Assembly: GCA_016719785.1 (NCBI GenBank)
Contig: JADJYJ010000035.1
Span: 124,001 to 188,000, forward strand
Source: Candidatus Amarolinea dominans
GTDB taxonomy: Bacteria; Chloroflexota; Anaerolineae; SSC4; Amarolineaceae
Direction of reading: 5' to 3'
Length of the DNA: 64,000 bases
This document shows positions 14,649-23,695 of the stretch, piece by piece (position 1 is the stretch's first letter; the number at the start of each line of letters is the position of its first letter). Position numbers and translations under genes: made by a program. Under the pieces are notes generated by a model. That model was not told the origin of the DNA, ran no database searches, and saw nothing but the letters and a program-made list of their open reading frames with translations.

Positions 14649-16001
14649 CGTAGTACGTACCCTTCTTGTCGCCTACTTTCAGCAGGATGCCCTTGTCCAC
14701 CATGTCGGCGAAATCGAGGCGCAGGGTTTCGGCGGACACGTCGGGGCACAGGTCGCGATAGTCACGGTTGGTGATGCGGGTGCTGGTTTGGATGAATTGG
14801 ATGGCGCGCAGTTGGCGCTCGTTCATGTTCTGCTGCCAGACCGGGATCGGCCGCGAGGTCTGGATGTTCCTGAGCACGACGGAGAACGCGTAGGGCGTTG
14901 GTTTGAACTCCGGCTGCGGGTGGCCGTTCTTGACCATATCCTCGATCATGCGATCAATGCCCAGTCCCAGCTCTTCGATGTAGCCCCACTGGAACAGGCC
15001 GTTGACCAGACGTGGATTGCGGCTGAAGTGCTCCTCGACGATATTGTCCAGGGTGATGTAGCCGGGCAAGCCGCCGGGGCTGCTCATTTCCAGGCGGTCG
15101 TCGAACATGCGCCTCGATGCGGCGGCCGCACCCGGTAATCGCGGTGGCACACCGCGCTGACTAACGCCTCGCGCACGGCAAAGGGCGGGTATTCCGATTT
15201 TTCCTCGCGCTGCAAGCCGCGCACCACCGCCTGCACGCGCATTTCGCTCCAGATGATCTGCCACAGGCGCTCGATCAGGCGCGCCAGCGGACCGACGATC
15301 TCCTCGCGGCGGCCGTAGCCTGGTAGCCCCTGCGGCCCCCGCGCCTCCGTGCCGGTGAAGCGCACGAACACCGCGCCGCTGTGAGGAAGGAAAACCTGGG
15401 GATCGCGGCCGAACAGCAGAATGCCAACCGTCGTGGGCGCCAACTCGGGCGTCAACGCGCCGATCTGAACCAGCAACTCCTGACGCGACAGCGTCAGCTT
15501 GCGCCGCTGACGCTCCTCGCGCTTCTCGATGTATTCGGTGATGATGGCCTCGTCCAGGTCAGCCAGGGTGGCGCCGGCGATCGGCTCCGCCTCGAAGTCG
15601 CTGCTCGACTTAGTGGCCGCCAACTGCCGGATCTGCTCGCCGCCCAGTGGGCTGTTCTGCGCACCACTGCGCACGATCACCCGACCATCGGCCAGGCTGT
15701 GCAGCTCGGTGCTGCGCGGTACGAAGACGCCGACAACATCGCCCTGGCCTGTTGACACCAACTGCCACTCCGTTTTGACCGGGGGCCGGCAGTTGACCAG
15801 CGCATGGCGTAAGGCGCCCTCCACTTCTTCTTCCTGCAGATTGCCGATGACATGGCCGGCCGGCGTTACACCGAGCAGAATGTGGCCGCCATCGGTATTG
15901 GCGAATGCAACCAATGTTTCAGTCAACCGCTCTGCGTCCACTGTGGGCATACACTCAATCTGAGGGCCGGACCGGCGGCCGATGAGATGGGTCACAGACA
16001 T
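14638..16001 (-). pseudogene. AlbA_2 (Schlafen-like) transcriptional regulator, frameshifted
   Basis: The first part (16001 down to about 15131) has the AlbA_2 domain: ECMPTVDAERLTETLVAFANTDGGHILLGV, then VIVRSGAQNSPL and PPFAVREALVSAVCHRDYR. The second part (about 15109 down to 14638), in another frame, continues with MFDDRLEMSSPGGLPGYITLDNI, NGLFQWGYIEELGLGIDRMIEDM and a winged-helix-like C terminus. In intact relatives these two parts are one protein of about 450 residues. The break lies between 15109 and 15131, in a GC-rich stretch that seems to have lost bases. It is either a real pseudogene or a sequence error. It starts 10 bp after the gyrA stop. Confidence 0.75.
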
Positions 16002-16011
16002 GATGATGTTC

Positions 16012-18645
16012 CTATCGCCTCACGCTGTGGCTGACGCCGTCTCTTCGATTTTGCAAGGGGGGTGGCAAAGGGGCTGGCAAAGGGGCTGGTAAGGGGAGCG
16101 GCGGAAGGGCAGCGGTTGGCGTGACTGGCTCCGCCGTCGGCGCAAGCCCCAGGCGCACCATCACCGCCACTGTGTCATCCTTCTTCAACTGCACCAGGCG
16201 CACACCGCTGGACGCGCGACCGTGGCGCGGGATGTCCCTGACACGCAGGCGCAGGGCAATGCCGCCGGCGGAGAAGAAGGCCACTTCTTCATCCTCCTGC
16301 ACCACACGCGATGAGACGATGCGCCCGTCCTTTTCCAGGCGTGATTGTGACAGGGTGACCACACCGCCAGTGTAGCGGCCCCTCGGCGTATACTCGCTCA
16401 GCGAAGAACGTTTGCCAAAGCCCTGCGGCGTTACCACCAGCAGATCACCGCCTGGCTCTATGACATCGAGCGATGTGACCCGGTCGCCCTCGCCCAGGCG
16501 GATGCCCCAGACGCCGCTGGCGGTGCGTCCCATCGCGCGCACCTCGTTTTCGTCGAAGCGCAGCGCCTGCCCTTTCTCCGTCACCAGGATCAATTCCTGC
16601 TTGCCGCTTGTCACCCTGGCCCAGCCGAGCTCGTCGCCATCTTCCAACGGCATGGCGATGATGCCGTTAGGCCGCACCGAACTGAATTCGCTCAGCTCCA
16701 CGCGTTTGATGCGACCGCCGACGGTTGCCATCGTCACATAGGTGGCGTGTTCGAAATCGGGCACGGCTACCATCGCCGTTACCCGTTCATCTGGCGGCAG
16801 ATTGATGAAGTTGACAATGGCCAGGCCCTTGCCGGTGCGGCTGGCGTCGGGCAGGTTGAACGCGCGTTCGGAATAGATCCGGCCTTTGTTCGTAAAGAAG
16901 AGCACGAAATCCAGGGTGCGCGCGCTGAGCGCCTGCACCACCTGGTCCTCGTCACGTGTATTCATGCCGACGACACCGCGGCCACCACGTCCCTGTGCCC
17001 GGTAGACACGGGTCAGCGTGCGCTTGACAAAATTGTCCTGTGTCAGCGTCACCAGGACGTGCTCTTGTGGAACGACATCCTCGTCGTCCGCGCTGCCGTC
17101 CGGCAGAATCTGCGTCCGGCGGCGGTCGCCGAATTTCTCCTTCAGTTCCAGGATGTCGGTCTTGATGATCTCCAGGATTTTTTCGGGATGATCGAGCAGT
17201 GTGCGCAGGTGGGCGATGCGCGCCATCATCTCCTGGTATTCGGCCTCGATCTTGGCTCGTTCCAGGGCTGCCAGGCGCCGCAGTTGCATGTCGAGAATGG
17301 CCTGCGCCTGCACCTCGCTCAGGTTGAAGTGGGTCATCAGCCCCGTGCGAGCATCATCGGCGCTCTTGGAAGCGCGGATGAGCGCAATCACCTCGTCCAG
17401 GAATTGCAGAGCGATGCGCAATCCTTCCAGGATATGCGCACGTTCCTGGGCCTTGCGCAGCTCGAAGCGTGTGCGCCGCGTCAGCACTTCCTGGCGGTGT
17501 TCGACATAAATCTGCAGGGCGCGGCGCAGCGAGAGCAGGCGCGGCTCGCCTTCAACCAGGGCTAACAGGTTGACCCCAAACGTACTTTGTAGCGGTGTCA
17601 ATTTGTAGATCTGACTGAGCACCTTGCGCGCCGAAGCGCTGCGCTTCAGTTCGATCACGATGCGCATGCCTTCGCGATCGGACTCATCGCGCAGGTCGCT
17701 GATCTGATCGAGCCGTTCCTCACGCACCAGTTGGGCGATGCGTTCGAGCAGGGTGGTCTTGTTGAGTTGGTAGGGGATTTCAGTCACGATGATGCGGAAG
17801 CGCCCGCCCTTCGTGTCTTCGATGGAGGCCACGCCGCGCATGATAATGCGCCCTTTGCCGGTGGCATAGGCGCTGCGAATGCCCTCCGTGCCCATGATCA
17901 GGCCACCGGTGGGGAAGTCCGGGCCGCTGATCAGTTCCATTAAGTCCTCAACGGTCACGTCATCCCGCTGTTCCCATCGTTCGATCAGGTAGGCGATGGC
18001 ATCGGCCAGTTCAGCCAGGTTGTGCGGCGGAATGTTGGTAGCCATGCCGACGGCAATGCCTGATGAGCCGTTGAGGAGCAGATTGGGGAGCTGGGCCGGC
18101 AGAACGGTCGGCTCCTCCAGGGAGTCGTCGAAGTTTGGCCCCCAGTCCACCGTTTCTTTTTCGATGTCACCGAGCATGTAGTCAGACAAACGGGCCAGGC
18201 GGGCCTCGGTGTAACGCATGGCGGCCGGGCTGTCACCGTCAATCGAGCCGAAGTTGCCCTGGCCGTCAATCAACAGGTAGCGCATCGAGAAGTCTTGCGC
18301 CAGGCGCACCATCGAATCGTAGACGGCCACGTCGCCGTGCGGGTGATACTTACCGAGCACTTCACCGACGATACGGGCGCTCTTCTTATACGCGGTACCC
18401 GGACGCATGCCCATGTCATGCATCGCATACAGAATACGCCGATGCACCGGCTTGAGGCCGTCACGCGCATCGGGCAGGGCGCGCGCCACAATCACACTCA
18501 TGGCATAGTCAAGATACGCACTGCGCATCTCGACATCTATGTCAATAGGCTGGATTTTTCCGATTCGCGGATCAACACCGCTGGTGCCGACTTGTAGATC
18601 AACCCCGTTTGTGCCGGGTTGGAGACCCGTCAGTTCGTCCGTCAA
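16012..18645 (-). CDS. gyrA: DNA gyrase subunit A
   Basis: This 877-residue GyrA has the N-terminal breakage-reunion domain with DARDGLKPVHRRILYAMHDMG, the quinolone region HPHGDVAVYDSM (101-112), and the catalytic tyrosine Y145 in AAMRYTEARL. The C-terminal pinwheel domain contains the GyrA box as QGRGGRG (around residues 548-556), which marks gyrase and not ParC. The position equivalent to E. coli Ser83 is Val106. The N terminus has a short duplicated GTxGVD segment, and the C terminus ends in a Pro/Leu-rich tail from repeated DNA. It has its own promoter. gyrB is not in the window. Confidence 0.96.
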   Translation of the reverse strand: MTDELTGLQPGTNGVDLQVGTSGVDPRIGKIQPIDIDVEMRSAYLDYAMSVIVARALPDARDGLKPVHRRILYAMHDMGMRPGTAYKKSARIVGEVLGKYHPHGDVAVYDSMVRLAQDFSMRYLLIDGQGNFGSIDGDSPAAMRYTEARLARLSDYMLGDIEKETVDWGPNFDDSLEEPTVLPAQLPNLLLNGSSGIAVGMATNIPPHNLAELADAIAYLIERWEQRDDVTVEDLMELISGPDFPTGGLIMGTEGIRSAYATGKGRIIMRGVASIEDTKGGRFRIIVTEIPYQLNKTTLLERIAQLVREERLDQISDLRDESDREGMRIVIELKRSASARKVLSQIYKLTPLQSTFGVNLLALVEGEPRLLSLRRALQIYVEHRQEVLTRRTRFELRKAQERAHILEGLRIALQFLDEVIALIRASKSADDARTGLMTHFNLSEVQAQAILDMQLRRLAALERAKIEAEYQEMMARIAHLRTLLDHPEKILEIIKTDILELKEKFGDRRRTQILPDGSADDEDVVPQEHVLVTLTQDNFVKRTLTRVYRAQGRGGRGVVGMNTRDEDQVVQALSARTLDFVLFFTNKGRIYSERAFNLPDASRTGKGLAIVNFINLPPDERVTAMVAVPDFEHATYVTMATVGGRIKRVELSEFSSVRPNGIIAMPLEDGDELGWARVTSGKQELILVTEKGQALRFDENEVRAMGRTASGVWGIRLGEGDRVTSLDVIEPGGDLLVVTPQGFGKRSSLSEYTPRGRYTGGVVTLSQSRLEKDGRIVSSRVVQEDEEVAFFSAGGIALRLRVRDIPRHGRASSGVRLVQLKKDDTVAVMVRLGLAPTAEPVTPTAALPPLPLPAPLPAPLPPPLQNRRDGVSHSVRR

Positions 18646-18720
18646 GGCATTGCTCCCTCATCCATGCAAAAACCGCACCCGGTAACATGACCGAGGCGGC
18701 TTGTTGTTCCTCAGCGGCGT

Positions 18721-18749
18721 ATTATAGCAAATTTCGCCTTGTTTCGCAA
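18721..18749 (-). promoter_or_regulatory. Promoter of gyrA
   Basis: On the minus strand TTGCGA (18749-18744) and TATAAT (18726-18721) are separated by 17 bp. The transcript would start near 18714, about 70 nt before the gyrA start. Confidence 0.75.
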
Positions 18750-18817
18750 TGTTTGTGTTTTCCACACTCCCTATGGTGACATGGGTACTCAATTTCGAAG
18801 CGCTGAGTTCGAATCGT

Positions 18818-19111
18818 TCATGTAAGCAGCTCGATGTCGTAGTCCACGACCTCGCAGTCGAGACGCCAGTGCTCGACGGCGTCGGCCACGGCTTGCAGCA
18901 GCCCGTGCGCATAGTCCGAGCTGACCGATACGCACGCGACGCCAATCACCGCGCGCTGCCAGGCGTCGTGCGCATCCACTTCAGCGGCCGAGACGTTGAA
19001 CTCATGCCGCAGCCGCGCGAGAAGCGACTTCAGGATGCCGCGCTTGCCCTTCAAGGAACCGTTTCCTGGTAGGCGTAGCTCGAGACTGAGATAAGCGATA
19101 GATGGTGTCAT
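18818..19111 (-). CDS. DUF503 (YlxP-like) protein
   Basis: This 97-residue protein has the DUF503 pattern: LSLELRLPGNGSLKGKRGILKSLLARLRHEFNVSAAEVDAHDAWQRAVIGVACVS, that is a ferredoxin-like small domain with the conserved SLKxKR and E-V-D/A-x-x-D motifs. The function is unknown; YlxP is often found with rbfA and infB, but here it follows lipM by 4 bp on the same strand. It is most likely the third gene of a ygfZ-lipM-DUF503 operon. Confidence 0.85.
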   Translation of the reverse strand: MTPSIAYLSLELRLPGNGSLKGKRGILKSLLARLRHEFNVSAAEVDAHDAWQRAVIGVACVSVSSDYAHGLLQAVADAVEHWRLDCEVVDYDIELLT

Positions 19112-19115
19112 GACG

Positions 19116-19931
19116 TCAGTTCTTGCCGGTCCACGCGGGATGGCGGTAGCGCTCGCTGAGCAGACGCTCGACGCGCTGCTGCTCGCGGGCGCTGAGTTCG
19201 CCTGGCTCGAAGCTCAGGTGCAAATGCTCGGCAAATGCGCCGGCGAGCGCGACCATGGCCGCATGGATGTCAATGGGTTTGCCCAATTCGGCTTCGACGG
19301 TGGTGGCGCGCTGACCCAGCGTCAGGCGTAGGGCCTCGCGTTCGTCTGCTGACGCCACGGCCAGGCCGTCCACCACGCGGGTGATGTCCCCGGTCAGCGG
19401 CAAGGAGCCGTGCTGTAACACCCAACCCTGGCGCCGGCTCTGTGCACTGCCGATCAACTTGCGGCCATTGACCGTGATCTCATAGGCCGACGGCACTTCG
19501 AAGCACGCGGCGCTGACATCAGCACCGGTGCGGGTGTCACCGGGCGCCTTCTTGACCGTCAGCCCCATCCGCTCCAGCCCCAACTCCAGGGCCTCGGCCA
19601 GGCGCAGATACGCATCCAGCACGCCGCCGGTCAGGCGCGGCTCGGACGCAGGGCCGGTCACGCTGTAGGTCAACTCGTCGGTGTGCAGGATGCTGCGCCC
19701 CCCAGTGGGTCGCCGGACGATGTCGTAGCCCAGGCGTTGACAGGCCGCCAGATCCACTTCTGACAAGGGCTGATTGCGACCCAGTGACAGGCATGGCGGC
19801 GCCCATTGGTAGAAACGCAGCGTCGGCAGGCTCTCACCCGCTCCGGCCGATTCGGCCAGCGCCTCATCCAGGGCCATATTGGTGGCGCCATCCAGCGGCG
19901 CGCTGCTCAGCAAGCGCCAACGGTCGGTCAT
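19116..19931 (-). CDS. lipM: Lipoate/octanoate protein ligase-family acyltransferase (LipM-like)
   Basis: This 271-residue BPL/LPL-fold protein should move octanoyl or lipoyl groups onto lipoyl domains such as GcvH. It has LSLGRNQPLSEVD, the RRPTGGRSILHTDELTYS loop, and ACFEVPSAYEITVNGRKLIGSAQSRRQGWVLQHGSLPL. A cysteine at the start of the latter motif (C143) with K158 is the LipM arrangement; LplA ligases lack this Cys. LplA-type ligase activity cannot be fully excluded. The start overlaps the ygfZ stop by 4 nt (ATGA). The pairing with a GcvT-fold protein fits one-carbon or lipoate-dependent enzyme maintenance. Confidence 0.85.
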   Translation of the reverse strand: MTDRWRLLSSAPLDGATNMALDEALAESAGAGESLPTLRFYQWAPPCLSLGRNQPLSEVDLAACQRLGYDIVRRPTGGRSILHTDELTYSVTGPASEPRLTGGVLDAYLRLAEALELGLERMGLTVKKAPGDTRTGADVSAACFEVPSAYEITVNGRKLIGSAQSRRQGWVLQHGSLPLTGDITRVVDGLAVASADEREALRLTLGQRATTVEAELGKPIDIHAAMVALAGAFAEHLHLSFEPGELSAREQQRVERLLSERYRHPAWTGKN

Positions 19932-20959
19932 GGCCGTTCGAATGGCAAGTCAACCACCTGCCCCTCGATCGTCTCGTCGCCGCTGCGCACCATGACCGCT
20001 GTCCCGGCCGTCGCGTAATCCCGTTTGACGAAGGCCAGGGCGATGGGACGTGCAAGCGCCGGCGAGTAGACGCTGCTGGAAACCGTGCCAATGCTGCGAC
20101 CTTCGACCTCCAGCGCAGCGCCGGGCGCCACCATTTGCGCCAACAGCAGCCCGCACAGGTGACGCGTCACCTTGTCATAGGTGAGCTGGCGGGCGATGAT
20201 CTCCTGACCGGTGTAGCAGCCCTTGGTCTGACTGATGTACGCCAGCAGGCCGGCTTCGAGCGGGGTCACGGCGTCTGTCATCTCGATGCCAGGCGCCGGC
20301 ATTCCAGCTTCGACGCGCAGCCGATTGTAGGCCTCCTGCCCGATGGGGCGGGCGCCCGCGGCGGTCAGCGCCGCCCGGACCTCCGTCCAGCCCGCGGCCG
20401 GCGTCAAAAGGCGCCAAGCGTCAGCGCCTGGTCCGGGCAGGCGCACAACGGTGACCGAGTGACCGGCCAGGCTGATCTCGCGCCACTGAAAGCGCGCCAG
20501 GGCAGCGATGTCCGGTTGACCGCCGGCTGCGGCCAGGCAGTCGGGCGCCTGCGGGCCAAGTAATTCGAGCTGATGCGTCTCCGCGTTCAGGTCGGTCACC
20601 GTCACCTGATCCATGAAGAAAATCAGGCCGCGCAGATGACGCACCAACCGCTCACGCAGGGGCGGCCCGTTGAGGATGATGAAATCATCCGGCCGCGCCA
20701 GCACCGTGAGCGTATCGAGGATGCGCGCCTGCGGATTGGTCAACACCGTGATTGTGGCCTGGCCGGGGCGCAACGCCTTGACATCGTTGGTCGTCTGGCG
20801 CTGCACGAAATCAACCCGCGTCGCGCCGGAAAGGCGCAGCGCACCCATCTCCGCGCGCTCGATCAGCGCCACCGTGGCGCGAGCGGCTTCATATTCAGAG
20901 ATGCCGACTCCCGGAAAGTTGGCGTCTCTATCGGCTCCCGATACAACGGGTTGTGTCAT
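19928..20959 (-). CDS. ygfZ: YgfZ/GcvT-fold folate-binding protein
   Basis: This 343-residue aminomethyltransferase-fold protein carries the YgfZ signature KGCYTGQEIIARQLTYDKV, which separates it from true GcvT. YgfZ binds folate and helps assembly or repair of Fe-S enzymes such as the radical-SAM MiaB and lipoyl synthase. The N-terminal part has FVQRQTTNDVKALRPGQATITVLTNPQARILD, typical of the family. ATG 20959 is chosen; a GTG at 20983 in frame is an alternative. It is first in an operon with lipM and a DUF503 gene, transcribed from a promoter at 21077-21106. Confidence 0.88.
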   Translation of the reverse strand: MTQPVVSGADRDANFPGVGISEYEAARATVALIERAEMGALRLSGATRVDFVQRQTTNDVKALRPGQATITVLTNPQARILDTLTVLARPDDFIILNGPPLRERLVRHLRGLIFFMDQVTVTDLNAETHQLELLGPQAPDCLAAAGGQPDIAALARFQWREISLAGHSVTVVRLPGPGADAWRLLTPAAGWTEVRAALTAAGARPIGQEAYNRLRVEAGMPAPGIEMTDAVTPLEAGLLAYISQTKGCYTGQEIIARQLTYDKVTRHLCGLLLAQMVAPGAALEVEGRSIGTVSSSVYSPALARPIALAFVKRDYATAGTAVMVRSGDETIEGQVVDLPFERP

Positions 20960-21076
20960 CGTGTGCAACACCTCGGCAAACACTCGAATGCTGTCAGCGG
21001 GGGCATTGTCTACTGCAAGCGGGAATAGAGTTCACTTTTCTGTTTAGGGAAACAGGCGCAATTCGTGCCCGCTTGC

Positions 21077-21106
21077 AGTATATCATACGGGCAGACGATT
21101 TGCCAA
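21077..21106 (-). promoter_or_regulatory. Promoter of the ygfZ-lipM operon
   Basis: On the minus strand TTGGCA (21106-21101) and TATACT (21082-21077) have an 18-bp spacer. The start point is near 21070, about 90-110 nt before ygfZ. Confidence 0.65.
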
Positions 21107-21165
21107 CTTGATTTATTGGCGCACGCCGCCGTGGTCGCGATCCGCACGCAACGGCCTGCATATGT

Positions 21166-21171
21166 TATAAT
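21166..21171 (+). promoter_or_regulatory. -10 box of the coaBC promoter
   Basis: TATAAT at 21166-21171 precedes coaBC by 55 bp. No good -35 hexamer is visible at 17 bp. It is divergent from the ygfZ promoter. Confidence 0.5.
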
Positions 21172-21225
21172 TCCGCTATCCATGCCCATGCTGCCGGGCG
21201 CAACGGGCGGCGCAGAGGTGGTCAC

Positions 21226-22437
21226 GTGATCGAAGGCAAACGGATTCTCTTGGGTGTCAGCGGCGGCATTGCTGCGTACAAGGCGGCCTTTTTAGCCAGC
21301 CGCTTGACGCAGGCCGGCGCGCGGGTAGATGTTATCATGACTTCTGGCGCGGCGCGTTTCGTCACGTCGTTGACCTTTCAAGGCGTGACCGGCCGACCGG
21401 TACATGACGACGTGTTCGGCTCGCTGCCTGATGGCCGCATCGCGCATGTCAACCTGGCCCGAGACGCTGACCTGCTCATCATCGCACCGCTCACCGCGCA
21501 CACGCTGGCCCGCCTGGCGCACGGGTTGGCAGACGACCTGCTGACTGTCACCGCCCTGGCCTGCACCGCGCCGCTACTCCTGGCCCCTGCGATGGAAGAA
21601 CACATGTGGCAGCACCCGGCCACGCAGGCTAACCTGGAGACGCTGCGCCAGCGCGGCGCCTTCATCGTCGGCCCGCTCAGTGGTCACCTGGCGTCGGGCG
21701 CCAGTGGCAGCGGCCGCATGGTCGAGCCAGACGACCTGCTGAGCGCCGCGCGCTACCTGCTGGGGCGATCAGGGCCGTTGGCCGGCCAGCGCGTGGTCAT
21801 CACCGCGGGTGGCACGCACGAGGCGCTCGACCCGGTTCGTTTCATCGGCAATCGCAGCAGCGGCAAGATGGGCGTGGCGCTGGCCGAAGCGGCGCTCGAC
21901 CTGGGCGCAGAGGTGGTGCTGATTCACGGCCCGCTCGCGGTCTCACTGCCCTGGGGCGTGGAAACGGTGGCGGTCGAGTCGGCGCAGCAGATGTGCGACG
22001 CCGTCCTGGCGCAGCAGCCAACCACCGACGTACTCATCGGCGCGGCGGCTGTGGCCGATTTCCGGCCGGCGGCCGTGGCCGAACAGAAGATCAAGAAGCA
22101 GCCGGGCGGCGGCGGCCTGACCATCGAGCTGGTGCGCACGCCTGACATCCTGGCGATAGTGGCTGCGCAGCGCGCCCTCAGTGGACGGCCGCGGGTAACA
22201 GTGGGCTTTGCCGCGGAAACCGAAAACCTGCACGCCAACGCCCAGGCCAAGCTGGCGGCTAAAGGCATGAACCTGATCGTAGCCAATGACGTAACCGCCA
22301 GCGATGCCGGCTTTGGCGTAGACACCAACCGCGTCACCCTGCTCACCGCGGACAGCCCGCCGGAGCCATTGCCGCTGCTGAGCAAGGCCGCCGTCGCCGC
22401 GCATATCATGCAGCGGATCGCGGCGCTGCTGAGCTAG
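21226..22437 (+). CDS. coaBC: Bifunctional phosphopantothenoylcysteine decarboxylase/synthetase
   Basis: CoaBC makes 4'-phosphopantetheine for coenzyme A. The 403-residue protein has the flavin-binding CoaC domain (1-185) with GVSGGIAAYKAAFLASRL, catalytic H74 in IAHVNL, and PAMEEHMW and ASGASGSGRM. The CoaB domain (186-403) has TAGGTHEALDPVRFIGNRSSGKMG and AAVADFRP. Where E. coli has Asn in PxMNxxMW and Cys in ACG, this protein has Glu (E124) and Ser (S157); such paired changes occur in other phyla, so loss of activity should not be assumed. GTG 21226 follows AGAGGTGG. Confidence 0.94.
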   Translation: MIEGKRILLGVSGGIAAYKAAFLASRLTQAGARVDVIMTSGAARFVTSLTFQGVTGRPVHDDVFGSLPDGRIAHVNLARDADLLIIAPLTAHTLARLAHGLADDLLTVTALACTAPLLLAPAMEEHMWQHPATQANLETLRQRGAFIVGPLSGHLASGASGSGRMVEPDDLLSAARYLLGRSGPLAGQRVVITAGGTHEALDPVRFIGNRSSGKMGVALAEAALDLGAEVVLIHGPLAVSLPWGVETVAVESAQQMCDAVLAQQPTTDVLIGAAAVADFRPAAVAEQKIKKQPGGGGLTIELVRTPDILAIVAAQRALSGRPRVTVGFAAETENLHANAQAKLAAKGMNLIVANDVTASDAGFGVDTNRVTLLTADSPPEPLPLLSKAAVAAHIMQRIAALLS

Positions 22438-22471
22438 GCTTCGATTTTCGCTCTTCGCTCTGTCCCTGCCC

Positions 22472-23383
22472 TCACAACCGGTCCGGATACACCCCTGCCG
22501 CCAGCAGGGCTTGGATTGCGGCTTGAACTCGCGGCCGATCAGCCCGGTAGGTGACGCCGAACCACTGCTCGTGCGTGGGCAGGACCTGCACCCGCGCGGC
22601 CTGCGCCTGCACCAGTTCGCCAACGACATTAGGCAGGAATAACTCGCTGCGTAGGAGGGCTGCGTCCTCCCGGTGCAGAAAGTGCGCCAGACGCTGTTCC
22701 AGCTCGCCAAAGAGGGCGGGCGTAAAACCCCAGAAGTTCATCGAAACGTGGGTGTCGGGTGCGAGAGGCGTCCAGTCGCTGGCCTCGTGCCAGGTCTTGA
22801 TGCCATCGCTGAAGGCCTGGATGCGGGTGTGCTCCTGGATGCTGATCAGGGTGCCATCGGCAGCCACCTGGCACACACCGCGGGCCACGTGTCCATGGGC
22901 AGACAGGGTATTTTGCAGTGGGTAGCCCACCATGCTGAAGTCGTAGAAGCCGGGCTGATCGCTGGCCTGGCGGAGGTGCTCGGCGATGGCCTGAAATGAG
23001 GTTGCGCCGTAGAAATCGTCGGCGTTGATGACCGCAAAAGGCGCCTGGATGGTATGGCGGCAGCACCAGACCGCGTGGCCGGTGCCCCAGGGTTTGACGC
23101 GGCCGACCGGCGCCGGCGCCCCGCCGGGCAAATCGTGCAGTTCCTGAAAGACGTAGTCCACCGCGGCTTGCGCCTCGACCATGCGGCCGATGCGTGCGCG
23201 GAATGCGTCTTCGATATCGCGGCGAATGACAAAGACGATGCGGTCGAAACCGGCGCGCAGGGCGTCATAAACCGAATAGTGAATGATCAGCTCGTCATGT
23301 GGCCCCACCGGATCAACCTGCTTAAGCCCTCCATAGCGGCTGCCGATGCCTGCGGCCATGATGACCAGGCTAATATCGGGCAT
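22472..23383 (-). CDS. NTP-transferase family nucleotidyltransferase
   Basis: This 303-residue protein is a sugar-phosphate or related nucleotidyltransferase. The N terminus has the pyrophosphorylase loop MAAGIGSRYGGLKQVDPVG, followed by WGTGHAVW and the metal-binding NADDFYGA. The substrate cannot be told: the G-S/T-R-x-x-x-L-K loop is shared by GalU, RfbA and choline-phosphate cytidylyltransferases. The start ATG 23383 has AAGGAGAG about 10 nt upstream, and a longer frame to 23470 lacks a start signal. It has its own promoter. Confidence 0.85.
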   Translation of the reverse strand: MPDISLVIMAAGIGSRYGGLKQVDPVGPHDELIIHYSVYDALRAGFDRIVFVIRRDIEDAFRARIGRMVEAQAAVDYVFQELHDLPGGAPAPVGRVKPWGTGHAVWCCRHTIQAPFAVINADDFYGATSFQAIAEHLRQASDQPGFYDFSMVGYPLQNTLSAHGHVARGVCQVAADGTLISIQEHTRIQAFSDGIKTWHEASDWTPLAPDTHVSMNFWGFTPALFGELEQRLAHFLHREDAALLRSELFLPNVVGELVQAQAARVQVLPTHEQWFGVTYRADRPRVQAAIQALLAAGVYPDRL

Positions 23384-23441
23384 TGGTTCTCTTCTCTCCT
23401 TACGTAGTTCAGCAATTCCCGCAGGGGGAAGTTTCATCCTT

Positions 23442-23470
23442 ATCATACCCCGCACGATGAAAAAAGCCAA
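23442..23470 (-). promoter_or_regulatory. Promoter of the nucleotidyltransferase gene
   Basis: On the minus strand TTGGCT (23470-23465) and TATGAT (23447-23442) have a 17-bp spacer. It lies in the 312-bp gap between the nucleotidyltransferase and ppdK, which otherwise holds only the ppdK terminator. Confidence 0.65.
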
Positions 23471-23626
23471 GCCACGCCGAGGGAACAGCAGCGAGTCGCA
23501 TCATCCCTACGCAAAGCATGTGATCAGGATGAATCGGCCATCCGGTTCGGCGCAGGCCGACCTGGCGGCGGAACGCCCCTTCGCCCCGAATTCATTCGGC
23601 GGCTGAATAGTCACGCGCCAAAGCAA

Positions 23627-23663
23627 GAACGCCAGGACCGTCATTAGCACAGTCCTGGCGTTC
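23627..23663 (-). terminator. Terminator of ppdK
   Basis: GAACGCCAGGAC (23627-23638) and GTCCTGGCGTTC (23652-23663) form a perfect 12-bp stem with a 13-nt loop. Read on the minus strand the hairpin ends in TTGCTTT. Confidence 0.75.
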
Positions 23664-23695
23664 TTCGTTTCGCAACAAATTTGATCGTTGACGTG

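Noticed and set aside
21010..21225. A 71-residue minus-strand frame between ygfZ and coaBC
   Set aside because: It spans both divergent promoters and has no start signal or family resemblance.
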